From JBDTSW01 sp039930945 (GTDB taxonomy: Bacteria; Actinomycetota; Thermoleophilia; Solirubrobacterales; 70-9), in assembly GCA_039930945.1 (NCBI GenBank), contig JBDTSW010000029.1, positions 1 to 20,288 of the forward strand: a DNA stretch of 20,288 nt, written 5' to 3'. The notes under the pieces are model-generated. The model saw nothing but the letters and a program-made list of their open reading frames with translations, did no database searches and was not told the DNA's origin. Shown one piece after another: positions 15,393 through 20,288 of the stretch. Every line of letters begins with the position of its first letter. Positions within the stretch are counted from its first letter, which is position 1. The translations under genes and the position numbers were made by a program.

Positions 15393-15491
15393 GCTAGCGA
15401 CGAAGTCGCGGTGTCCGCGAGTCCGCTGAGCCCAGGGCGTCTGAGCCCGAACCCGGCGGCAGCGGACGCGAAGCAGAGCAGCCGCCGGAGG
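15393..15491 (+). repeat. Family C palindromic element between rplO and secY
   Basis: The left end (GCTAGCGACGAAGTCGCGG) matches rpsQ 10125-10143 except for one base. Hairpin 1 is GCGAC (15397-15401), GAA, GTCGC (15405-15409). TGAGCCCGAACCCG-like sequence recurs near 15442-15455. The outer stem of hairpin 2 is GGCGGC (15455-15460) with GCCGCC (15481-15486), changed on both sides relative to the rpsC copy. The right end supplies GGAGG (15487-15491), the secY ribosome binding site. A 40-codon GTG frame (15378-15500) spans it in the same phase as in rpsQ (ASDEVA). Confidence 0.7.
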
Positions 15492-15499
15492 GGTTTCTG

Positions 15500-16774
15500 A
15501 TGCTGCAGACGATCGCCAACGCGTTCGCGATCCCGGAGATTCGCCGCAAGCTGCTGTTTACGGCGGCGATGCTGGCCCTGTACAGGCTCGGTGCCTACAT
15601 CCCGGCGCCCGGCGTCGATATCGCCAGCGTCGAGCAGCTGGAGAACAACTTCGCCGGGTCCAACATCCTCGGCTTCCTCAACCTCTTCTCGGGCGGGAGC
15701 CTGTCGCGGCTGTCGCTGTTCGCCCTGGGAATCATGCCCTACATCACGGCCTCGATCATCCTGCAGCTGCTGACCGTGGTCCTGCCCTCGCTCGAGCGCC
15801 TGCAGAAGGAGGGCGAGGTCGGGCAGCAGAAGATCACCCAGTACACGCGCTATTTGACCGTCTTCTTGGCGTTTGCCCAGTCGGCCGGCTACGTCGCCCT
15901 GTTCCAGTCGAGCTCCTTCAGCGGTGGGGTCAACCCGCTGGGGCCAAACCCGACCTTCGCCACGGTGTTCTTGGTGGTCCTCTGCCTGACGGCGGGCTGC
16001 ACGCTGCTGATGTGGTTCGGCGAGCTGATCACCCAGCGCGGCATCGGCAACGGGATCAGCCTGATGATCTTCGCCTCGATCGCCGCCTCGATCGTGCCGG
16101 GAATCAGCGCCTGGTGGAACAACCCGGATCAGGTCTTCATCGTGATGATGCCGTTCGTCGCCCTCGCCGTGATCGTCGGCATCGTCTTCGTCCAAGAGGG
16201 CCAGCGCCGGATCCCCGTCCAGTATGCGAAACGCGTGGTCGGGCGGCGGATGACGACCGGGGGCTCGACCTACCTGCCGCTGCGGGTGAACATGGCCGGC
16301 GTGATCCCGGTCATCTTCGCCGCCTCGATCATGGCGTTCCCGCCGACGATCGGCCAGCTGATCAACACCCCCGCCGCGCTCGACTTCGCCGCCTTCTTCA
16401 GCCCCAACGGCTGGGCCTACGTCGTCGGCGAGGTGTTCTTCATCATCATCTTCACCTACTTCTACACGGCGGTCACCTTCAACCCGGTGGACCAGGCCGA
16501 CAACCTGAAGAAGTACGGAGGGTTCATCCCCGGCGTGCGCCCGGGGCGGCCCACCGCCGAGTACCTCGACCGGATCCTCTCCAGGCTGACCTTCCCGGGT
16601 GCCCTGTACCTGGGCGCGGTCGCCGCCCTGCCGACGATCCTGATCAACCAGACCTCGGCCAACTTCTTCTTCGGCGGCACCTCGATCCTGATCGTCGTCG
16701 GGGTCGCGCTCGACACGGTCAAGCAGCTCGAGGCGCAGCTGATGATGCGCAACTACGAGGGGTTCCTGAAGTAG
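15500..16774 (+). CDS. secY: Protein translocase subunit SecY
   Basis: A 424-residue channel protein of the SecYEG translocon in the cytoplasmic membrane. The N-terminal IPEIRRKLLFTAAMLALYRLGAYIPAPGVD, LFALGIMPYITASIILQLLTVVLPSLE, QRGIGNGISLMIFA and the cytosolic loop with VQYAKRVVGRR (about 238-248) are canonical. It has about ten hydrophobic segments. The C-terminal YLGAVAALPTI and GGTSILIVVGVALDTVKQLEAQLMMRNYEGFLK complete it. The ATG at 15500 lies 8 nt after GGAGG. It is the last r-protein-linked gene of the spc block; a non-ribosomal gene and spacer then separate it from adk. Confidence 0.99.
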   Translation: MLQTIANAFAIPEIRRKLLFTAAMLALYRLGAYIPAPGVDIASVEQLENNFAGSNILGFLNLFSGGSLSRLSLFALGIMPYITASIILQLLTVVLPSLERLQKEGEVGQQKITQYTRYLTVFLAFAQSAGYVALFQSSSFSGGVNPLGPNPTFATVFLVVLCLTAGCTLLMWFGELITQRGIGNGISLMIFASIAASIVPGISAWWNNPDQVFIVMMPFVALAVIVGIVFVQEGQRRIPVQYAKRVVGRRMTTGGSTYLPLRVNMAGVIPVIFAASIMAFPPTIGQLINTPAALDFAAFFSPNGWAYVVGEVFFIIIFTYFYTAVTFNPVDQADNLKKYGGFIPGVRPGRPTAEYLDRILSRLTFPGALYLGAVAALPTILINQTSANFFFGGTSILIVVGVALDTVKQLEAQLMMRNYEGFLK

Positions 16775-16787
16775 GACGGCCTGCGGT

Positions 16788-16805
16788 GCCCGGCGGGCGC
16801 CGGGC
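16788..16805 (+). terminator. Strong hairpin after secY without a T-run
   Basis: GCCCGGC (16788-16794) pairs perfectly with GCCGGGC (16799-16805) around GGGC, 13 nt after the secY stop. It may slow or stop polymerase at the end of the spc transcript. The lack of a following T-run makes it non-canonical. Rho-dependent termination or RNA stabilisation are alternatives. Confidence 0.4.
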
Positions 16806-16814
16806 GCCCGTCGG

Positions 16815-16860
16815 GGATCCACATTCGGCGCGCCCTGCGCGTTCCCCGCGCGTGGATTCC
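16815..16860. repeat. Imperfect inverted repeat in secY-downstream spacer
   Basis: GGATCCAC (16815-16822) faces GTGGATTCC (16852-16860), complementary apart from one bulged base, across a very GC-rich 29-nt interior. It could form a long hairpin in RNA or be a protein-binding inverted repeat. There is no coding function and no further copy in the window. Confidence 0.35.
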
Positions 16861-16883
16861 GATCACCCTCTGGGGGTGAGCTA

Positions 16884-16911
16884 CGTTTGCGCCCCCTATG
16901 GGCACAAAACG
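16884..16911 (+). promoter_or_regulatory. Inverted repeat upstream of the DUF559 gene, possible operator
   Basis: CGTTT (16884-16888) and GCCC (16891-16894) pair with GGGC (16900-16903) and AAACG (16907-16911) around CCTAT, with a small internal loop. Flanking GGGT and ACCC (about 16873 and 16917) may extend the symmetry. It lies about 70 nt before the start of a protein with a winged-helix domain. AbiEi-type antitoxins bind inverted repeats in their own promoters, so autoregulation is conceivable but unproven. Confidence 0.35.
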
Positions 16912-16982
16912 TCGGGGACCCGCCGGCTGGGCAAGCTGCGCCGCTCGTACCCCGGGCCGAGGCGTTTCAGGCGAGGCCGGGG

Positions 16983-17897
16983 GTGAGCGCTCTCGATCTC
17001 GTGATCGCGAGGCTGGCGGGCGTCCAGCACGGCATCGTCGCGGTCCGGCAGCTCCTCGCCGCAGGCCTGAGCCGCAGAGCGGTCGCCCGCCGAGTGGAGG
17101 AGGGGCGCCTGCATCGCGTTCACAGGGGCGTCCTCTCGGTTGGGGGACCTCCCCGGTCGGCGGCCGCGCGGCGGATGGCCGCCGTGCTCGCGGTGGGGCC
17201 GGGCTCCCTCGTGAGCCATCGCAGCGCCGCCACAACCTGGGGTATCCGCGACGCGTCCAGGGCGGCGCTCGACGTGGTCGTCGCCGCTCGTTCCCGCCGG
17301 CAGCGGCCGGGCATCACCGTTCACATCAGCAGCACACTGCATCCCGAGGACCGCAAGCTCATCGACTACGTCCCCGCCACATCGCTCGCCCGCACGTTTC
17401 TCGATCTTGCCGAGGTGGTGCCCGCCGATGGCCTCCGGCGCGCCTACGAGAAGGCGGAGCGCCTGGAGCTCCTGGACATCCGTGCGATCGACCGCGTGCT
17501 GAATCGCAACAGCGGCCGGCGCGGGGTGGCGGCGCTGCGCCGCCTAATGGAATACGACCCGATCCCGGCCGCCCGCACCCGCTCCGAGCTCGAGCGGCTC
17601 TTCCTCGGCGTGCTCCGAGAGGCAGATCTGCCGCTGCCGCTGGTCAACGTCATCGTCGAGGGATACGAGGTGGACGCGTACTGGCCCGGCGCGTGCCTTG
17701 TGGTCGAGCTCCAGGGGTACGCCTACCACCACACGCGCGATGCCTTCGAGCGCGACCACGCGAAGCTGGGCAGGCTGAAGCTGGCGGGGTACGAGGTGCT
17801 GCCGATCACCTACCTCCAGGTCACGACCGAGCCGGGTTGGGTGGTTGATGCGGTCCGCTTGCTGCTCGCCCGCGCCGCGCGGCCGGTGAGTCTCTAG
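16983..17897 (+). CDS. AbiEi-like winged-helix / DUF559 endonuclease-fold protein
   Basis: A 304-residue protein from GTG 16983. The N-terminus (about 1-55, VQHGIVAVRQLLAAGLSRRAVARRVEEGRLHRVHRGVLSV) looks like the winged-helix domain of AbiEi-type antitoxins. The middle (about 60-145) resembles the following AbiEi region. The C-terminal part (about 198-300) resembles DUF559/Vsr-like PD-(D/E)xK folds, with E202/E204, D231 (EVDAYW), E242-L-Q244 (VVELQGYAYHH), H249 and D258. The usual ExD/ExK third residue is Gln here, so activity is uncertain. It is monocistronic in origin but lies 13 nt before adk. Such genes are often orphan defence-like genes in actinobacteria, and their role is not established. 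A longer TTG start at 16887 would begin inside an inverted repeat and is less likely. Confidence 0.8.
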   Translation: MSALDLVIARLAGVQHGIVAVRQLLAAGLSRRAVARRVEEGRLHRVHRGVLSVGGPPRSAAARRMAAVLAVGPGSLVSHRSAATTWGIRDASRAALDVVVAARSRRQRPGITVHISSTLHPEDRKLIDYVPATSLARTFLDLAEVVPADGLRRAYEKAERLELLDIRAIDRVLNRNSGRRGVAALRRLMEYDPIPAARTRSELERLFLGVLREADLPLPLVNVIVEGYEVDAYWPGACLVVELQGYAYHHTRDAFERDHAKLGRLKLAGYEVLPITYLQVTTEPGWVVDAVRLLLARAARPVSL

Positions 17898-17910
17898 GCT
17901 CCCAGCCCTC

Positions 17911-18585
17911 GTGTCGGAGCTCAACCTCGTCCTCCTCGGCTCACCGGGCTCCGGCAAGGGGACACAGGGCGAACGCCTGCAGGAGGACTTCCACCTGCCC
18001 TACTACGCGACCGGCGACATCCTCCGCGCCGCGGTCCGTGACGAGAGCGAGCTCGGGCGCGAGGCGAAGGAGTTCATGGACAGGGGTGACCTGGTGGCGG
18101 ACGAGGTCATCGTCGGCGTGATTGCCGAGCGGATCGCCGGCCCCGAGGCCGCCGACGGCTTCATCCTCGACGGTTTCCCGCGGACGACGGTGCAGGCGGA
18201 CGAGCTCGACGCGAAGATGGCGGAGCTCGCCCGCAAGCTGACCGCGGCGATCCTGATCGACGTTTCCGACGACGAGGTCGTGCGCCGCCTCGGCGGGCGC
18301 CGCACCTGCGTCAAGGAGGGCCACGTCTTCCACATCGAGTTCGACCCGCCGAAGAACGAGGGCATCTGCGACGTCTGCGGCTCCCGGCTGATCGTCCGCG
18401 ACGACGACAAGCCGGAGGTGATCCGTCACCGGCTCGAGCAGTACCACTCGAAGACGGAGCCGCTGATCGCCCGCTACGAGGCCGAGGGGCTGCTGCGCAG
18501 GGTCGACGGCACGCTCTCCCCGGACGAGGTCGGGGACAGCGTTCGTGCGATGCTGGCGACCCTGCGCCTCGCGGAGGAGATCTAG
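17911..18585 (+). CDS. adk: Adenylate kinase, long form with zinc-type LID
   Basis: Catalyses ATP + AMP to 2 ADP in the cytosol. The 224 residues include the P-loop GSPGSGKGT (10-18), the AMP-binding TGDILR (34-39) and DGFPRT (87-92). The LID runs about 127-165, with C133, C153 and C156. The second position of the first CxxC is Glu (E136), but H138 follows, so zinc may be bound as C-H-C-C. GTG 17911 is the only sensible start. No Shine-Dalgarno precedes it; the upstream gene's stop is 13 nt away, so translation may depend on reinitiation. secY-adk-map is a common bacterial order, here split by the DUF559 gene. Confidence 0.97.
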   Translation: MSELNLVLLGSPGSGKGTQGERLQEDFHLPYYATGDILRAAVRDESELGREAKEFMDRGDLVADEVIVGVIAERIAGPEAADGFILDGFPRTTVQADELDAKMAELARKLTAAILIDVSDDEVVRRLGGRRTCVKEGHVFHIEFDPPKNEGICDVCGSRLIVRDDDKPEVIRHRLEQYHSKTEPLIARYEAEGLLRRVDGTLSPDEVGDSVRAMLATLRLAEEI

Positions 18586-18588
18586 GAG

Positions 18589-19383
18589 ATGTACCGCAGC
18601 GGGATCATCGTCAAGACGCCGGAGCAGATCGACCGCATGGCGGCCGCCGGGGCGATCCAGGCCCGCTGCCTGAAGATGCTGCGCTCGAAGTGCCGCCCCG
18701 GCGTCACCACCCACGAGCTCGACCAGGCGGCCGACCGCTACATCGCCTCCCAGGACGCGGTCGCCTCGTTCAAGGGTTACCGCGGCTTCCCGGGCTCGAT
18801 CTGCGCCTCGCCCAACTCGATGGTCGTGCACGGGATTCCCGGCCCCTACGCGCTGCGCCGCGGCGACCTGATCTCGCTCGACGTGGGCGTGACCAAGGAC
18901 GGCTGGGTCGCCGACGCGGCGCTGACCGTGCCCGTGGGCCAGGTCTCCGAGGAGGCCCGCAAGCTGCTCGACGTGACCCGCGCCTCGCTGCACGCAGGGA
19001 TTGCCGAGGCTCTCCCGGGCAACCACCTCGGCGATGTCTCACACGCGATCCAGCGCACGGTCGAGGCCGAGGGCCTCTCGATCATCCGCACGCTCGTCGG
19101 CCACGGGATCGGCCGCGACATGCACGAGGAGCCGCAGATCCCCAACTTCGGCGAGCCCGGCCGCGGCCCCCGGCTCGAGCCGGGCATGGTGCTGGCGATC
19201 GAGCCGATGGTCAACCTCGGCGGGCCCGAGGTCCGGGTCGGATCGGACAACTGGGCCGTCTATTCCAGCGACGGCTCGCTCGCCGCCCACTTCGAGTTCA
19301 CAGTGGCGGTGACCGAGGAGGGCCCGCGGATCCTCACCCCCTGGGATGATCAGGAGCCGGATACGACGGTAACCGCGCCCTGA
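18589..19383 (+). CDS. map: Methionine aminopeptidase type I
   Basis: Removes the initiator methionine from nascent proteins. The 264 residues keep H81 (VVHGIP) and the metal ligands D98 (SLDVG), D109 (VADAALT), H172 (GHGIGR), E205 (AIEPM) and E236 (HFEFTVAV), plus H179 (MHEEP). There is no N-terminal zinc-finger extension, so it is the short type Ia form. It starts 3 nt after the adk stop and AGGAG lies immediately upstream. The C-terminus has a short acidic/Thr tail. infA, which often follows map, is not present. Confidence 0.98.
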   Translation: MYRSGIIVKTPEQIDRMAAAGAIQARCLKMLRSKCRPGVTTHELDQAADRYIASQDAVASFKGYRGFPGSICASPNSMVVHGIPGPYALRRGDLISLDVGVTKDGWVADAALTVPVGQVSEEARKLLDVTRASLHAGIAEALPGNHLGDVSHAIQRTVEAEGLSIIRTLVGHGIGRDMHEEPQIPNFGEPGRGPRLEPGMVLAIEPMVNLGGPEVRVGSDNWAVYSSDGSLAAHFEFTVAVTEEGPRILTPWDDQEPDTTVTAP

Positions 19384-19393
19384 GCGGTCTCCG

Positions 19394-19418
19394 CTTGCCG
19401 GCGTCTCGCCGAAGCAAG
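19394..19418 (+). terminator. Hairpin after map
   Basis: CTTGC-CGGCG (19394-19403) pairs with CGCCG (19407-19411) and, after a two-base bulge, GCAAG (19414-19418), around a TCT loop. It begins 10 nt after the map stop and has no T-run. The flanks resemble the family A copy 1 hairpin (TTGCCGG and AGCAAGGGC), which may indicate a solo hairpin of that family. Confidence 0.4.
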
Positions 19419-19441
19419 GGCGCTTCAATCCAGGCACCCCT

Positions 19442-19452
19442 TGCTATATTTC
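19442..19452 (+). promoter_or_regulatory. Candidate extended -10 promoter for the rpmJ-rpsM-rpsK block
   Basis: TGCTATATTTC fits TGnTATAnT and closely resembles the motif in the fusA-tuf spacer. The -35 region is weak (GCTTCA at 19422-19427, 17 nt upstream). It lies after the post-map hairpin and about 100 nt before rpmJ, a reasonable place for an alpha-block promoter. Confidence 0.4.
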
Positions 19453-19552
19453 TCGGTCGGCCGCAAGGCCTCCCGTATGCCTACGGGCCCGATTCATGGG
19501 GCTCGCGGGCTTTCTCATGAAGTGATTGGATACGACCCCCGCGAGGGAGCCG
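19453..19552 (+). promoter_or_regulatory. Structured leader of rpmJ with three hairpins
   Basis: In order: GGCC-GCAA-GGCC (19459-19470, a GNRA-type tetraloop); CCCGTA (19472-19477), TGCC, TACGGG (19482-19487); and GCCCG (19487-19491) with CGGGC (19506-19510), followed by TTTCT, terminator-like. The second and third hairpins share G19487, so they compete slightly. GAGGGAG (19543-19549) is the rpmJ ribosome binding site. This could be an autoregulatory or attenuating leader, similar in position to alpha-operon leaders bound by S4 elsewhere. Confidence 0.4.
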
Positions 19553-19666
19553 ATGAAGGTTCGAACGTCCGTAAAGCCGATGTGTGAGCGCTGCCGGGTA
19601 ATCCGGAGGCGCGGCAAGGTGCTGATCATCTGTTCGAACCCCCGGCACAAGCAAAGGCAGGGCTAA
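19553..19666 (+). CDS. rpmJ: 50S ribosomal protein L36, zinc-binding form
   Basis: A 37-residue protein, MKVRTSVKPMCERCRVIRRR and onward to RHKQRQG. It has the zinc ligands C11, C14, C27 and H32, so it is the C+ form. It stabilises the 23S rRNA near the GTPase centre and L16. Its place before rpsM is standard. GAGGGAG lies 3 nt upstream of the ATG. infA, usually just upstream, is missing; the 169-nt gap from map is too short to hold it. Confidence 0.97.
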   Translation: MKVRTSVKPMCERCRVIRRRGKVLIICSNPRHKQRQG

Positions 19667-19673
19667 AGATCTA

Positions 19674-20057
19674 GTGGCGCGGATCGCAGGAATCAACCTG
19701 CCGCTGAACAAGCGAATCGAGATCGGGCTCACCTACGTGCACGGGATCGGACGCTCGACCGCCGAGAAGATCCTCGCCGAGGCGGGCGTGGACCCCAACA
19801 CCTTCGTCAAGGACCTGACCGACGATGAGGCGGTGAAGCTGCGCGAGGCGGTCGAGTCGCGCGAGGTCGAGGGCGACCTGCGCCGCGAGCGCTCGCAGAA
19901 CATCAAGCGCCTCTCCGAGATCGGCGCCTACCGGGGGGTCCGCCATCGGCGTGGCCTGCCCGTCCGCGGCCAGCGCACGAAGACCAACGCCCGCGGCCGC
20001 AAGGGCCCGAAGCGGATGAGCGTCGCCGGCAAGCGCAAGGCGCCGACGGCGAAGTGA
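19674..20057 (+). CDS. rpsM: 30S ribosomal protein S13
   Basis: A 127-residue head protein contacting P-site tRNA and forming bridges to L5. ARIAGINLPLNKRIEIGLTYVHGIG, the helix-hairpin-helix-like GRSTAEKILAEAGV and the C-terminal RRGLPVRGQRTKTNARGRKGP are canonical. The start is GTG at 19674, 7 nt after rpmJ; the ribosome binding site is weak and lies in the rpmJ end. rpsK follows after 11 nt. Confidence 0.98.
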   Translation: MARIAGINLPLNKRIEIGLTYVHGIGRSTAEKILAEAGVDPNTFVKDLTDDEAVKLREAVESREVEGDLRRERSQNIKRLSEIGAYRGVRHRRGLPVRGQRTKTNARGRKGPKRMSVAGKRKAPTAK

Positions 20058-20068
20058 GGAGGATCTAG

Positions 20069-20288
20069 ATGCCTCAGCCTCGAAAGGGGCGCGGCAAGGG
20101 CCGTGCCCGCCGCGTCAAGAAGAACATTCCCTATGGGGTTGCCCACATCAAGACCTCGTTCAACAACACGATCGTGACGATCACCGACACCGACGGCAAC
20201 GTCGTCTGCTGGGAGTCCGCCGGTTCGGCCGGCTTCAAGGGCTCGCGCAAGTCGACGCCGTTCGCCGCCCAGGTGACCGCCGACGCCG
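20069..20288 (+). CDS. rpsK: 30S ribosomal protein S11 (3' end outside window)
   Basis: The first 73 codons are present: MPQPRKGRGKGRARRVKKNI, then YGVAHIKTSFNNTIVTITDTDGNVVCWESAGSAGFKGSRKSTPFAAQ. This is the diagnostic S11 core, a platform protein at the mRNA exit with S7. GGAGG lies 8 nt upstream of the ATG, directly after the rpsM stop. The gene continues beyond the window; rpsD and rpoA are expected next. Confidence 0.97.
   Translation, partial: MPQPRKGRGKGRARRVKKNIPYGVAHIKTSFNNTIVTITDTDGNVVCWESAGSAGFKGSRKSTPFAAQVTADA

Noticed and set aside
16887..16982. TTG 16887 as start of the DUF559 gene
   Set aside because: It would begin inside an inverted repeat and add about 32 residues without family similarity; GTG 16983 fits the domain start better.

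Overview
The window is a high-GC stretch of a bacterial chromosome carrying most of the universal ribosomal-protein (r-protein) supercluster. Gene order, the zinc-ribbon (type Z) S14 between L5 and S8, a separate adk-map block and a C+ zinc-type L36 point to an actinobacterium. The DUF559/AbiEi-like gene and overall style suggest a deep lineage such as Thermoleophilia, but that placement is inference.

Layout. Positions 1-681 hold the 5' part of a divergent multi-pass membrane protein that runs off the left edge. On the plus strand follow fusA (EF-G) and tuf (EF-Tu), without rpsL and rpsG upstream. A hairpin terminator after tuf separates this str remnant from the S10 block: rpsJ, rplC, rplD, rplW, rplB, rpsS, rplV, rpsC, rplP, rpmC, rpsQ. 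The spc block follows: rplN, rplX, rplE, rpsN, rpsH, rplF, rplR, rpsE, rpmD, rplO, secY. A winged-helix plus DUF559 (PD-(D/E)xK-like) gene sits between secY and the adk-map pair. The alpha block then starts with rpmJ, rpsM and rpsK (cut by the right edge), with no infA. Together these genes make elongation factors, ribosome subunits, the Sec translocon channel, adenylate kinase and methionine aminopeptidase.

The most unusual content is three families of short dispersed palindromic elements inside this normally very compact operon. Family A is a 156-166 nt spacer element before rplD, rpsS and rplN. The copies at rpsS and rplN align without gaps at about 135 of 166 positions by hand count, and their central 19-nt hairpins are exact reverse complements. 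Family B is a two-hairpin element of 57 nt before rplF and rpsE, with one clear compensatory base-pair change. Family C is about 98 nt. It lies inside the coding sequence of the S3 C-terminal tail and the S17 N-terminal extension (about 84 of 98 nt identical, same frame), as an intergenic copy before secY, and as a fragment in the L4 tail. Paired changes preserve its hairpins. Differences between copies show no third-codon-position bias, so these look like DNA/RNA elements that have spread, comparable in principle to Rickettsia palindromic elements, rather than conserved peptides.

Other points: rplC is interrupted by an apparent frameshift near 5298-5302. S17, S3, L5, S5 and L4 carry long low-complexity, mostly acidic extensions. 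The fusA, rpsJ and rpmJ transcripts each have hairpin-rich leaders. No rRNA, tRNA, CRISPR array or insertion sequence was seen.
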